DNA of 64,000 nucleotides from a candidate division WOR-3 bacterium (GTDB lineage: Bacteria; Hydrothermota; Tepidihabitantia; Tepidihabitantales; Tepidihabitantaceae): NCBI GenBank assembly GCA_013177935.1, contig JABLXZ010000001.1, positions 161,794 through 225,793 of the forward strand, read 5' to 3'. How positions within the stretch are numbered: position 1 is the stretch's first letter; each line of letters begins with the position of its first letter. The notes beneath the pieces were generated by a model. The model saw only the letters and a program-made list of their open reading frames with translations, searched no databases and had not been told where the DNA came from. The translations under genes and the position numbers were made by a program. Shown one piece after another: positions 18,002 through 28,104 of the stretch.

Positions 18002-19873
18002 ATGGCTGTATTAAAATCCGTCAATTCACCAGAGGACATTCGCAAACTATCGCTTGATGAACTAAGGCAACTTGCCAGCGAGATTAGAGATTTGATAATT
18101 ACAACTACATCACTTACTGGAGGTCATGTAGCCCCAAACCTTGGGGTTGTTGAGCTAACTTTAGCGCTGCATTACGTTTTTAATACACCGGACGATCGGA
18201 TTATTTGGGATGTGGGACATCAATGTTACGCTCATAAAATAATTACAGGCCGTAAGGAAAAATTTTCCACATTGCGCCAATACGGCGGAATCGCAGGTTT
18301 TCCTAAAAAGTCGGAAAGTGTTTACGATGTTTTTGATACGGGACATTCTGGTAATTCAATCTCGGTTTCCCTCGGAATGGCAACGGCAGATTATTTACTT
18401 GGTAATAACACTCGGCGCACAGTGGCAGTAATCGGGGATGGTTCAATTGTCAGTGGAATGGCGCTTGAGGCCCTCAACCATGCGGGGATGTTGAAGCGAG
18501 ATATTATAGTTGTTCTTAACGATAACGAGATGTCAATTGCCCGTTCGACCGGCGCCATTGCTGCCTATCTTAATCGGGTGATTACGGGAAGGGTTTACAA
18601 TAGGTTGCGGGAGGATGCCTGGTCCCTACTCGGACATCTACCGAAAGATTTAAGTGCCCGTGCCCGACTTGCGGCAAGAAAACTTGAAGAAGGGTTAAAA
18701 AATCTTGTTGTCCCCAGTCTTCTTTTTGAGGAGTTGGGTTTTAGGTATATTGGGCCGGTAGACGGGCATAGTATTCCCGAATTGATAGAGACCTTTCGTC
18801 GAGTAAGAGGGCTTAAAGGTCCGGTATTGATTCATACAGTAACTAAAAAAGGTCAAGGTTACTCGATAGCGATGGAGCAACCAGAACGCTTTCATGGCAT
18901 CGGTCCTTTTGATGTAAAGACCGGTGCCTCCAGCGTGTCCTCGGGACCAACATTCACCGAAAGTTTCGGCAGAAAAGTTGTTGAGCTTGCGGAGCGAAAC
19001 CCACGAGTGGTTACAATAACCGCGGGGATGTGTTTGGGAACTGGGTTGGAGCAATTTAGAGAGAAGTTCCCTGATAGGTTTTTTGATGTGGGGATTTGCG
19101 AGCAGCATGCGGTGAGTTTTGCAGCGGGGTTAGCGCAAAATGGATTAAGACCGGTGGTGGCGATATATTCTACTTTTTTGATGCGGGCAATTGACCAGTT
19201 ACTGCAAGATGTGTGTTTACAGAATCTGCCGGTGGTATTTGCGATAGACCGAGCGGGTCTGGTTGGTGAGGATGGGCCAACTCATCATGGGGTTTATGAC
19301 CTTTCGTACCTGACAATGCTCCCCGGCATAAAAATATTTGCTCCACGAGATGAGTTTGATATGGCGCGGATGTTGGAGTATGCGGTTGAATGTGTTAATG
19401 GTCCAGTAGCACTTCGTTATCCTCGCGGTGGTTCGGAATTAACTCTTTCGTCCACCGAAAGAAGTCCGATTGAACCCGGGAAGGGAGAATTGTTACGGTA
19501 CGGAGAGGACGGCGCGGTTCTCGCTGTAGGCTCGATGGTAAAATATGCCCTCGATGCCGCAGAACTTCTTGCCCAGCAGGGTCTGGACTTGGCGGTTGCG
19601 GATGCTCGTTCAGTTAAACCCGTTGATGAGGAACTTATAACGCGACTAGCACGGATAAAAGGTAAACTGGTTACACTTGAGGAAAATACTCTATTGGGCG
19701 GGTTTGGGAACCTCGTGAGTTTAGTTCTTGAAAAAAGAGCTGTTGACTGCAAGTTACGCCGGATTGGGCTGGAAGATAGATTTTTCGGTCACGGCCCACG
19801 GAAGAAGTTGTTAGAAGAATGTGGGTTGAGCGTTGATAAGATTAGCAGCAATTTGATGCAGTTTTTCCGATGA
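18002..19873 (+). CDS. dxs: 1-deoxy-D-xylulose-5-phosphate synthase
   Basis: First enzyme of the MEP isoprenoid pathway; joins pyruvate and glyceraldehyde 3-phosphate with thiamine diphosphate. It has 623 residues. N-terminal GGHVAPNLGVVELTLALH and WDVGHQCYAHK carry catalytic His residues, and the thiamine-binding GDGSIVSGMALEALN follows. The pyrimidine domain has CEQHAVSFAAG, and the family signature EDGPTHHGVYDL and a transketolase C-terminal domain complete the protein. It begins on the base after the ispA stop and overlaps sprA by 4 bases (ATGA). ispF of the same pathway is elsewhere in the window (46352). Confidence 0.97.
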   Translation: MAVLKSVNSPEDIRKLSLDELRQLASEIRDLIITTTSLTGGHVAPNLGVVELTLALHYVFNTPDDRIIWDVGHQCYAHKIITGRKEKFSTLRQYGGIAGFPKKSESVYDVFDTGHSGNSISVSLGMATADYLLGNNTRRTVAVIGDGSIVSGMALEALNHAGMLKRDIIVVLNDNEMSIARSTGAIAAYLNRVITGRVYNRLREDAWSLLGHLPKDLSARARLAARKLEEGLKNLVVPSLLFEELGFRYIGPVDGHSIPELIETFRRVRGLKGPVLIHTVTKKGQGYSIAMEQPERFHGIGPFDVKTGASSVSSGPTFTESFGRKVVELAERNPRVVTITAGMCLGTGLEQFREKFPDRFFDVGICEQHAVSFAAGLAQNGLRPVVAIYSTFLMRAIDQLLQDVCLQNLPVVFAIDRAGLVGEDGPTHHGVYDLSYLTMLPGIKIFAPRDEFDMARMLEYAVECVNGPVALRYPRGGSELTLSSTERSPIEPGKGELLRYGEDGAVLAVGSMVKYALDAAELLAQQGLDLAVADARSVKPVDEELITRLARIKGKLVTLEENTLLGGFGNLVSLVLEKRAVDCKLRRIGLEDRFFGHGPRKKLLEECGLSVDKISSNLMQFFR

Positions 19874-22800
19874 ACAAAATTAAATTTTGGGCATTTTGGG
19901 GAGCATTACTTTTTTCGTCAAATTATCTTTTTGGTTACTCTTTGGTTGAAGAGTCAAAGGTTGTTGCTCGACCTGATTATGTACTGGGTGTTGTTTTTCT
20001 TGAAAAGTGGCGGGATGATGTTTATTTGGGAGTGGAAAAGGTAATTCCCCTTGAAGAGTACTTAGATTATTCGATTAAGGAGGCAGTGATTGCTACCTGG
20101 CAAAGTGAGGCACGTCAGACGATGGAGCGACGAGAACTGGCTGCAGAGCCAAGCGGGTTAATTCCTGACATTGAAATACCAAAATTACCGATATTAGGGG
20201 AAGGCTCTAAGATAGATATCACGGGAAGCGACCGAATAACACTTGGTGGTAGTCAGACGGTAGTTACCGGTGTGACTCAGACGGCAAATCAACCTTCGCT
20301 TTTCCCCGAGTTGAAAATGGAACAACAATTGGCGGTCAGCGTTAATGGGACGATTGGCGAGCGCGTGAAGGTTACCATTGATCATAATTCAGAAAGAGAA
20401 GAGCAGCAGAATAAAATTAGACTGCAGTACACAGGAACCGAGGACGATGCGGTTCGTTCAATTGAGCTGGGCGATACCAAACTGGATATTCCTGGAACCA
20501 GTTACACGGGAGACCTGCCAGCGCGGCAAGGGCTTTTTGGTATTTCGGCAAAGGGTAAAATGGGTCCAGTTGACTTATATGCTGTTGCCTCGCGGGAAGG
20601 CTCACAAAGTCAAAGTCAAAGTTTTACTGGTAAGAGACGAGTGAAGACCGATACCATCTGGGATGTTGACTTTGTCCCACGGCGTTTTTATCGACTTCCG
20701 GGCGTAGATACAAGCGAGCGGTTGGTTGGTTTGAGAATTTACATCGATGACCGAAATTCTGGTAACAACCAGGCGGCGGTGAAAGCAATCGCGACGGTAT
20801 TTCCCAACGCACCCGATTCGGTAGTTGAAGACACTACTACTTGGTGGAGTTATGACCGGGCAGGCGGTGATTTTGACCTCAAAGCTCCGGGTATCGACTA
20901 TGTTGTTCAGCCCAATAATATAGTTGAATTCCTGAGCCCGATTGAACGCAATTATATCATCGGGGCTGTTATTTATAAGGCGACCGATACGCTGGGGGGG
21001 CAACTGTTACGCGATTCTTTAGTCCTGTGTTTGCTTAAACCGGAAGTGAGTGATTCTCTTTCTCGAGCCTGGGATTTGGAACTTCGGAACAGTTATCAGT
21101 TACCAGAAACCGATGTTAAATTGGACGCGATTCAAATATTCCGTTATGACCCTCAGGGTCAACATGCCGATTATGAAACCGACCCGGCCAATCCATACTT
21201 CGGAATGAAATTTCTTCAGATTTTGAAATTGGACCCCGACGGTGATGGTAAACTTCAATACCCCGAGTTTGACAGTAAAACAGGTATTATCAGATTTCCC
21301 GGGTTAAAGCCATTTGCCGCAGGAGAGCTTTCGGTAAAAGATTCAATTATCTACCGTGTCAATACCGATATTTTGCCACCCGGTTTGGGTAGAAAATATT
21401 TTCTCGTTGCTTCTTATTACTCGGTTACCGAGACTTATTATCTGGGTCAGACGGACATTATGGAAAATTCCGAGAAAATCCTTGTCAATGGGCAATTGAA
21501 AACACGAAATGTGGATTACTCGATTGATTATAAAACTGGTATCATCACTTTTTTAACTCCTTTACCTCCCGACGCCGACATTCAAGTAACATTTGAATAC
21601 CAGCCATGGTTTTCTCTTACCCAGAGTTCGTTGGTGGGTACCCGGGCAGAATGGGTTTTTGCACCGCAGGGTAAAGTTGGTTCCAGTTTTTTCTTCCGGG
21701 ACGAAGGCGTCCGGGAAGATAAACCAATCCTTGGTTCGGAACCTTTTCAGCGCACTATTGCCGAAACCGATATTGGATACAGTGTTACATCAGATGCGGT
21801 CACGGCGTTTCTCGACCGGCTTCCCATTCTCTGGGCACAGGCTCCATCCCGTCTTGATTTTCGAACCGAAGGGGCCGTATCTCTGCCGAATCCCAACACC
21901 CGGGGGGTGGCTTATCTTGATGATTTTGAGGGTACAACAATCACACGAGATATTCCCAATACGGCATTGCTCTGGTCATTGGCATCTGTACCGGTTGGCA
22001 AAGACACCAGTCAGTTTGCCCGTACTCCACTGAAATGGATTAACCCAGCGAAGAAGATTCGTAAGGACAGTGTGTTTGGTACCAATATCGGCGATGAAGC
22101 GAGTGAGACGCAAGATATTCTGCAAGTTATTGTTACTCCTGACAACTCGGCAAGCTGGGCCGGGATAATGCAGGCACCACCTGGGGCGCAAATTGGGATG
22201 AATTTTACCGACATCGAAAACCTTGAATTGATTGTGAGGTCGCGACAAGGGCGAGGTAATTTACACATCTCAGTTGGAATGGCAATCGATGAGGATGCAC
22301 CGCGCCGCGCAAAAGATGGCACGATTAAAGGGCTCAATGGCCGTCTTGATACCGAGGACCGAAATGGCAATGGTATCCTTGACGAGGATGAAGATACCGG
22401 GCTTGATAGTGTTTTCGGTTCAGATTCTCTCTGGAGCCCAGGTTCATTAGACGATGGCACTGACGACTACGATCCGTATACCAATCAACAGGGAACCGAA
22501 AGGAATCGTCGTCTTGATGCAGAAGATCTGGATCGCAATGGGTTTTCTCGTTACAACCATTACTTTGAATATACCATTTCCCTACAAGATGATAAGTTTC
22601 TGACGCCCCTTTACAACAACTGGCGCCTCTACCGACTTTCTTTACGCGACAGCACCCTTTTTAACAAAATCGGTACTCCGAAGTGGGAGGATATACGTGT
22701 AGTTCGGGTTTGGTTTGATGAATTTGACAGTTTGGATACGTTAGAGATATATTCAATTCAATTTGTTGGCAGCAAATGGCGCGACCCCAGGATTACCGAC

Positions 22801-25512
22801 AAGATGGACAACCGGATTGTTATTGCTGATACCACGGAAAAAGTTTGGGTCGGTCAGGTTTCCAAGAAAACAGATACTACTTATAACTCACCGTTTGAAC
22901 TCAAACGAGATATAACCGGACGATTAGAAACTGAAGCAGCACTTTTGTTTGGGTACAGCAACTTAGATACTTCGCATCAGGCGTTTGTTAGTAAGACAAT
23001 TACCACTGGCGAAGATTATCGCGATTACGAAGAGTTGCGGTGGTTTGTCCACGACGATGGAAACGGACTCAACACTTTTATTAGACTTGGTTCCGATTCG
23101 GCAAACTATTATGAATTTCGAGCTCCGATTGCATCAGGAAGAAAGATAGCATACGGAGATGGCAGATGGTTTGAATTTTCGATAAAACTGGAATCGTTGC
23201 CTTTTCTTAAGTTGAAGCGCGATTCATTAAGGATAGCACCGGAGTCAATTTTGACCCTAAAGATGGGCGAGCATTATTACCGAATTAAAGGAATGCCTCT
23301 TTTAGCCAATATCCGCTGGACCGCCTTGGGTGTTGAAAACACCGGCACTGAAAGAGTGAGCGGCGGTGTTTGGTTTAATGACCTTCGACTGACGACTCCC
23401 CGTAAAGACCCGGGGTATGGATTCACAGCGCAAACGAACTTCCAGCTGGCAGATTTTGCGGCAATTGATTTGAGGTACTCATATTCCGATCCCAACTTTC
23501 GCCGTTTTTCCGATGGGAGGGGTGTAAAAACTGGTGGTTTTGAGCAAAACTTCGGCACTAATGTCCGGATAAGTTTTGATCACTTCTTTCCCCGAGATTG
23601 GAAATTATCAATTCCTTTTGGATATTCAATGTCGCGTCAGGTTTCTGTCCCGAAGTTTTCTCCAACATATCCTGACCTAAGGTTGAAGCTGGAAGATGGG
23701 ACACGGGTAATCGGCAGGGGGGTTGCACAGGAAATTAATCTAACAAATATTTCTAAGGGTAAGTCCAACAATAAATTGCTTAATTATACTATTGAAGCAA
23801 TGAGTTTCTCTTGGTATGAGCGTTGGGCGGCAAGTCGTAGATATCCTTTTTTTGATTCCAGTAATGCGCGGGGATGGCAATGGCGGTACGGTATCAATCC
23901 GGATGTAAAAATTTCCCTCGGCAAAGATAAAGAACTTTATCCTTTACCTCGTGACATTCGGTTTGCAATAACTCAGGGGAAACGTATTGATATTCGAGGG
24001 GATACGATTCGCTCTTATCCTGATACGCTGCGCGGTAACGGAATTTCCGGAGATTTTAGTATTGGTTTTTCTCCTGTAGAAGACCTTAATATCGAATATG
24101 GATGGGAAACAGAGCGAGATTTAATTACCTCCAACCCTGATACGATTTTCCGTTTTCCACTGGGAGCAGAAGGTCGCCGAAATGAAGACTTCAATGTTTC
24201 CTATGAATTACAGATTGGGGAAATTTTCAATCCGTCTATTGAGTTCAACGGCGAGTATAACCACGAACGTCCTAAAATTGGCACCACCTATGCAGATTAT
24301 CGGAATATCGATAATTCGGGCGAAATAGCACTCAGTGCGACATTAGAACTGCCAGATATATTGGACAAGCTTGCCACTGCTCCCAAGAGACAACCCGTCT
24401 CTCCGCAAAAACCTATCAGGGAAACCGGGAGGCCATTAAGAAAATCAGGCGAGCAAGAACAAGCAGAAGATACGACCGCGTTGGAATCAAATGGAGATAC
24501 CATTTCCGTTGTACCTCCAGTAGCGAAAAAATCCACACTATTTTTTGATCTAAAGTCGGTCGTTAGTGAACTTGCAAAAAATATTGAGCCCCTGGAAGTA
24601 AGTTACTCAATTTCGCGCAATAGTGATTATCAGGTGTTTCCTGGAGCAGCGCCCTGGTATTATCGATTTGGATTTCTCGATACATTTCCAATTGATACCA
24701 TAATTGGCAGACTTCCACGCACGAGAGAACTTGATAACAACTTCCGATTTTCAACGGGTGGTGGTTACCGAGACTTTTCGATTAGGTTGGATTACAGCCT
24801 CAGTTGGGGGAAAAACGCTGCTCTTGTGGGTGCAACTGCAGACCGTAATTTGGTCTGGCCTAACATTCAAATTAATATCAATCGGGTACACAATTTATTC
24901 AGTGCATTTGCTACTGATTCTCGAATTTCTTCCAGCTATCGAAAGAGCTGGGATATGAGAGGCGAGCTACTGCCAACTTCTTATGGTGGCGAAACACTTG
25001 CAATATTTGGTCGTACCGAAACAAGGTCGATTGATTTAAACCCTCTTTTCTCTTGGCAAACTTCTTGGAAAAAGAGAATTTCGACAACATTTAACATAAA
25101 TTACAGCACGGTCAGTAACATTTCCTATCTCAGTGAAACCGGTGTCAATCGCAGCCAGACGGATTCTCGAACTCAGGGTGCCAACTTTTCTGTTTCATAT
25201 GCCTTTTCTGCTCCTCAGGGTTTGAAATTGCCATTTTTAAGACGGGTTCGATTTTCTTCAGATCTGAACCTTACCGGCCAGCTGCGAATATCTCAAACAT
25301 TGCGGGACCAGAAAGTCTGGAGTTCTATTGGCGAACCTTCGGTTGTACCCCAACAAAAAGACAATGCATTTGGCACAACTATTGGTGCATCTTACCGTTT
25401 TTCCCGAGCTATTGAAGCAGGGTTGAATACCGGCTACAGCCACAACCGGGGATTGAGCGGTATTACTACCCGTCGAACCGATCTAAGCTGCTGGGTACTG
25501 TTTCGCTTTTAA
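19870..25512 (+). CDS. sprA: SprA/Sov-like giant outer-membrane protein (type IX secretion translocon)
   Basis: 1880 residues with a signal peptide (about 1-24). In Bacteroidetes, SprA forms the very large outer-membrane beta-barrel channel through which type IX secretion cargo passes. Recognisable features: an N-terminal repeat block with LAVSVNGTIGERVKVTIDHN and IRLQYTGTEDDAVRSIELGD. The hallmark AYLDDFEGT is at residues 681-689, and NNWRLYRLSL follows. Calcium-binding-like DRNGNGILDEDED is near 836. Many alternating aromatic/hydrophilic strands run to the C-terminal WVLFRF, a typical outer-membrane protein ending. A Pro/Glu-rich linker at about 1500-1555 looks disordered, and there is a short SQSQSQS run near 240. 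It is shorter than Flavobacterium SprA (about 2400). It overlaps dxs by 4 bases and comEA by 1. The family call rests on motifs recalled, not on an alignment. Confidence 0.85.
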   Translation: MNKIKFWAFWGALLFSSNYLFGYSLVEESKVVARPDYVLGVVFLEKWRDDVYLGVEKVIPLEEYLDYSIKEAVIATWQSEARQTMERRELAAEPSGLIPDIEIPKLPILGEGSKIDITGSDRITLGGSQTVVTGVTQTANQPSLFPELKMEQQLAVSVNGTIGERVKVTIDHNSEREEQQNKIRLQYTGTEDDAVRSIELGDTKLDIPGTSYTGDLPARQGLFGISAKGKMGPVDLYAVASREGSQSQSQSFTGKRRVKTDTIWDVDFVPRRFYRLPGVDTSERLVGLRIYIDDRNSGNNQAAVKAIATVFPNAPDSVVEDTTTWWSYDRAGGDFDLKAPGIDYVVQPNNIVEFLSPIERNYIIGAVIYKATDTLGGQLLRDSLVLCLLKPEVSDSLSRAWDLELRNSYQLPETDVKLDAIQIFRYDPQGQHADYETDPANPYFGMKFLQILKLDPDGDGKLQYPEFDSKTGIIRFPGLKPFAAGELSVKDSIIYRVNTDILPPGLGRKYFLVASYYSVTETYYLGQTDIMENSEKILVNGQLKTRNVDYSIDYKTGIITFLTPLPPDADIQVTFEYQPWFSLTQSSLVGTRAEWVFAPQGKVGSSFFFRDEGVREDKPILGSEPFQRTIAETDIGYSVTSDAVTAFLDRLPILWAQAPSRLDFRTEGAVSLPNPNTRGVAYLDDFEGTTITRDIPNTALLWSLASVPVGKDTSQFARTPLKWINPAKKIRKDSVFGTNIGDEASETQDILQVIVTPDNSASWAGIMQAPPGAQIGMNFTDIENLELIVRSRQGRGNLHISVGMAIDEDAPRRAKDGTIKGLNGRLDTEDRNGNGILDEDEDTGLDSVFGSDSLWSPGSLDDGTDDYDPYTNQQGTERNRRLDAEDLDRNGFSRYNHYFEYTISLQDDKFLTPLYNNWRLYRLSLRDSTLFNKIGTPKWEDIRVVRVWFDEFDSLDTLEIYSIQFVGSKWRDPRITDKMDNRIVIADTTEKVWVGQVSKKTDTTYNSPFELKRDITGRLETEAALLFGYSNLDTSHQAFVSKTITTGEDYRDYEELRWFVHDDGNGLNTFIRLGSDSANYYEFRAPIASGRKIAYGDGRWFEFSIKLESLPFLKLKRDSLRIAPESILTLKMGEHYYRIKGMPLLANIRWTALGVENTGTERVSGGVWFNDLRLTTPRKDPGYGFTAQTNFQLADFAAIDLRYSYSDPNFRRFSDGRGVKTGGFEQNFGTNVRISFDHFFPRDWKLSIPFGYSMSRQVSVPKFSPTYPDLRLKLEDGTRVIGRGVAQEINLTNISKGKSNNKLLNYTIEAMSFSWYERWAASRRYPFFDSSNARGWQWRYGINPDVKISLGKDKELYPLPRDIRFAITQGKRIDIRGDTIRSYPDTLRGNGISGDFSIGFSPVEDLNIEYGWETERDLITSNPDTIFRFPLGAEGRRNEDFNVSYELQIGEIFNPSIEFNGEYNHERPKIGTTYADYRNIDNSGEIALSATLELPDILDKLATAPKRQPVSPQKPIRETGRPLRKSGEQEQAEDTTALESNGDTISVVPPVAKKSTLFFDLKSVVSELAKNIEPLEVSYSISRNSDYQVFPGAAPWYYRFGFLDTFPIDTIIGRLPRTRELDNNFRFSTGGGYRDFSIRLDYSLSWGKNAALVGATADRNLVWPNIQININRVHNLFSAFATDSRISSSYRKSWDMRGELLPTSYGGETLAIFGRTETRSIDLNPLFSWQTSWKKRISTTFNINYSTVSNISYLSETGVNRSQTDSRTQGANFSVSYAFSAPQGLKLPFLRRVRFSSDLNLTGQLRISQTLRDQKVWSSIGEPSVVPQQKDNAFGTTIGASYRFSRAIEAGLNTGYSHNRGLSGITTRRTDLSCWVLFRF

Positions 25513-25853
25513 TGAACGACCGCGAGAAGACCGTTGTTATCTTTTTGGTAAGTGTGCTTGTGGTTGGAGCGGGAATAAGTTTTTTCAAAAAAAGCCAGCG
25601 TTCTCGAGTGGTTTCTGAGGTGAACATTATCGGAGGGGAAAGGTCGGGAGATGAGAAGTTGGATATCAATCAGGCGACGGCAGAACAGTTGGAAGCTTTG
25701 CCGGGCATAGGGTCAGTGATTGCACAAAGGATCGTTGAGTACCGTGAAAAGCACGGAGGATTTAAAACGGTGGATGAGCTTCTTGAAGTGACTGGTATTG
25801 GGCCTAAAAGGTTGGCAGGAATTAAGGATTTTGTAGTTTGTAATCCACCTTAA
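25512..25853 (+). CDS. ComEA-like membrane-anchored helix-hairpin-helix protein
   Basis: 113 residues. One N-terminal transmembrane anchor (about 7-24) is followed by a short linker and two helix-hairpin-helix motifs: LDINQATAEQLEALPGIG and GFKTVDELLEVTGIGPKRL. This is the ComEA layout, which binds double-stranded DNA at the cell surface or periplasm during natural transformation. It could also be one of the many short HhH proteins without a competence role. Its ATG shares one base with the sprA stop, so translation is probably coupled. No other competence gene is in the window. Confidence 0.85.
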   Translation: MNDREKTVVIFLVSVLVVGAGISFFKKSQRSRVVSEVNIIGGERSGDEKLDINQATAEQLEALPGIGSVIAQRIVEYREKHGGFKTVDELLEVTGIGPKRLAGIKDFVVCNPP

Positions 25854-25875
25854 TTTTAAAAAGTTGGTTTATGGA

Positions 25876-26952
25876 TTACCTCTTTTCTGTGTCGATGTTA
25901 TAAAGTAAAGAAAATATTGAGAGTGTGGGATTGGTGTTTAAGTTTGTGTCTTTTAATCTGGCAATAAGAAACTGAAGCCTTTTGAGTATCTCGGCGGGGT
26001 GAAGGTGAGTGAAATCGCGAGGGAGAAAAAGGTCGAAGTGCGAACAGCCAAATCGAGCTCGGAGTGCATTCTCTAATACAAAAATCGCGGTGTTGATTGC
26101 GGTGCTGAGCGATATTTTTTCTGTAACTATGACATCAGTAGTATTAAGAAGAGATGTTTTTTGAGGAGTTGGTATTTTTACGTTAGCCGGCTTATCACTC
26201 AGAAATTGAATAATTGCGGTTGAGAAGTACTCATCTGGGTTGGAGGCGATTACATAAGCTTTTCCTAACGAGCCTTGGGCAAGGGCAGCAACGAGGTCCA
26301 GGGGAAATTGAGATTGATTGAACCGATTTACCAACCAGCTTTTGACTTCCCCGTCAGGAATGTTGGCGAATCGAATAAGATGGCAACGGGATCGTATCGT
26401 TGTAAACAGCGCTTCGGGAACATCGGTTGTTAATAAAAAAATAGTATTTCGCTGTGGCTCTTCCAGCATTTTTAATAATGCATTCTGTGCTTCGGCGGTC
26501 ATCTGGTGTGAGTTGAGGATGATAAAGATTCGCATTTTTGCTAATAAGGGTGGTTTTGCCATTTCTTTTCTAATCCACCGGATTGCTTCGATACTTATCT
26601 GGTAGTTGGGAGGAATCGGCGGCTGCGGTTTGTCAATGGTATATGATTCATAGAGATGGGCGGTTGCTTCCATCACGCCTTCGGGAGTTGCATCCTTTGG
26701 CTTACGGATTGGGAAAATGAGCCTTACATCAGGATGAGTGAGGTGGGCAATATTACGACAAGCAGAGCATTCGCCGCAAGCGGCTCCGGGCGATTTTTCA
26801 CAATTTATTTCTTGGGCGAATTTGATAGCTACTGTCCTTTTTCCTACTCCGGCTTGACCAACAAAGAGGAGAGAAGAGTAATGTCCGGTAGCAATTACTC
26901 TCTGGAGAATACGACAGACTCTTTCTTGGCCGATTATCCCGGTAAAAGACAT
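25876..26952 (-). CDS. holB: DNA polymerase III delta' subunit-like clamp-loader protein
   Basis: 358 residues; AAA+ clamp-loader subunit that helps place the sliding clamp. It has a P-loop, GQAGVGKRT (residues 32-40), and a zinc-binding set C51, C59, C62, C65 typical of delta' and DnaX. A Walker B-like IILNSHQMTAEAQNALLKMLEEP and a sensor region, FLLTTDVPEALFTTIRSRC, follow. The retained SRC motif fits delta'. It is the last gene of the minus-strand unit that starts at ugd, 15 bases after the EnvC-like gene. The C-terminal collar domain is poorly conserved. Confidence 0.9.
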   Translation of the reverse strand: MSFTGIIGQERVCRILQRVIATGHYSSLLFVGQAGVGKRTVAIKFAQEINCEKSPGAACGECSACRNIAHLTHPDVRLIFPIRKPKDATPEGVMEATAHLYESYTIDKPQPPIPPNYQISIEAIRWIRKEMAKPPLLAKMRIFIILNSHQMTAEAQNALLKMLEEPQRNTIFLLTTDVPEALFTTIRSRCHLIRFANIPDGEVKSWLVNRFNQSQFPLDLVAALAQGSLGKAYVIASNPDEYFSTAIIQFLSDKPANVKIPTPQKTSLLNTTDVIVTEKISLSTAINTAIFVLENALRARFGCSHFDLFLPRDFTHLHPAEILKRLQFLIARLKDTNLNTNPTLSIFSLLYNIDTEKR

Positions 26953-26967
26953 CTTGAGTTCAGTAGT

Positions 26968-28104
26968 TTATTCAGGAACAAGGTATTCCAATGGGTTTAC
27001 GGGCTGTCCTTCTTTTCTGATTTCGAAGTGGAGATAGTCATCAATCGTTCCGATAATTGTGCCGGTGTTCAGTTCAGCATTTACTGTTGTGCTGATATTG
27101 GTTAAGTTTCCGTAGAGAGTGTAAAATCCTGCTCCATGGTCGACGATTATCAAATTGCCGTAGCCGATAAACCGGTCCGCATAGACGACTTTACCAGGGG
27201 CAACTACTTGTACTGATGTTGGTTGCTTGACTTTGATGTCTATGCCCGGGTTGTTAGTCTTGGTTCGGTATCGAGGATGCATTTGTGAACCAAACCGAGC
27301 AATTAGTGTTCCGGAAACGGGCCACGGTACATTCCCCTTGTTTCGTTCAAAATAATGGTTATTTTCGTTGATTTTTGATTTACGGGCGAGAAGGTCATTG
27401 ATCAGTTGGCGTAACTTTTCGCTGGCCACTTCCAATTCATGTTGGATGCGTTGATTGGTTTCTTTTTCTTGTCGGATTCTTTTCAAAAGTGTTGCTTCTT
27501 CGTCTCGAATCGATTCTAATGATGACTGCTTCTCTTCAGTTTCTTTTTTTAACTTTTCCAAATCGCTACGGGCTTTTAAAAGCATTTGACGTTTTTGTTC
27601 AGATTGTTTCAGAAGCGCTGACATTTCGCTGATTAGCTTTTTATCGTGTCGGCTAATTAAACGGAGGTTAAGGGCACGACGGTAAAGTTCCGGCATATTT
27701 TTACTGGTAAGTAAAGCTTGTAAGGGAAAAACTCGTGAATACTTATAAATGGCAAAAACCCTTTTTCTAAGTAGTTCCTGGTGTTGTTCAATTTGTTGGT
27801 TTACCTGAATTAATTGAGCGGACAGTTCATTTATTTCCCGGTTGCGAAGTTCAATCTGCGTGTTCAATCGTTTAAGCAGTTCCTGGGTAACTTCAATTTT
27901 CCTCTGCAGTGCATCAAGTTGGGCGAGAGTAGTTGTTTCTTTACGTGCAAGTTCTTCAAGGTGGGCTGAGAGTTTATTTAGTTTGCTCTGTATTGAGTCC
28001 AGTTGATGCTGGAATAGCTTTATAGAATCTTCGAGTGTGGAGTTGGTACCCCTGCTGATAGCAAATAAAAAAAGCAGTACTACTAAAGCGCTACTTTTCA
28101 TCAT
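26968..28104 (-). CDS. EnvC-like murein hydrolase activator with degenerate LytM domain
   Basis: 378 residues: signal peptide (about 1-19), long coiled coil (about 25-235), and a C-terminal M23/LytM domain (about 255-378). The zinc-binding positions of active M23 enzymes are altered. The usual H in HxGxDI is Asn (NNPGIDI), the HLHFEI motif reads YLHFEI, and the YxHL motif reads YGNL. Such loss is characteristic of EnvC, which activates amidases rather than cutting peptidoglycan, and is recruited by FtsEX. The gene overlaps ftsX by 4 bases with ftsE just upstream, which strongly supports an EnvC role in periplasmic septum splitting. Confidence 0.9.
   Translation of the reverse strand: MMKSSALVVLLFLFAISRGTNSTLEDSIKLFQHQLDSIQSKLNKLSAHLEELARKETTTLAQLDALQRKIEVTQELLKRLNTQIELRNREINELSAQLIQVNQQIEQHQELLRKRVFAIYKYSRVFPLQALLTSKNMPELYRRALNLRLISRHDKKLISEMSALLKQSEQKRQMLLKARSDLEKLKKETEEKQSSLESIRDEEATLLKRIRQEKETNQRIQHELEVASEKLRQLINDLLARKSKINENNHYFERNKGNVPWPVSGTLIARFGSQMHPRYRTKTNNPGIDIKVKQPTSVQVVAPGKVVYADRFIGYGNLIIVDHGAGFYTLYGNLTNISTTVNAELNTGTIIGTIDDYLHFEIRKEGQPVNPLEYLVPE

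Noticed and set aside
20600-20630. Short tandem repeat encoding SQSQSQS in sprA, considered as a phase-variation tract.
   Set aside because: The unit is a 6-base multiple-of-three repeat of few copies, so slippage would not shift the frame.
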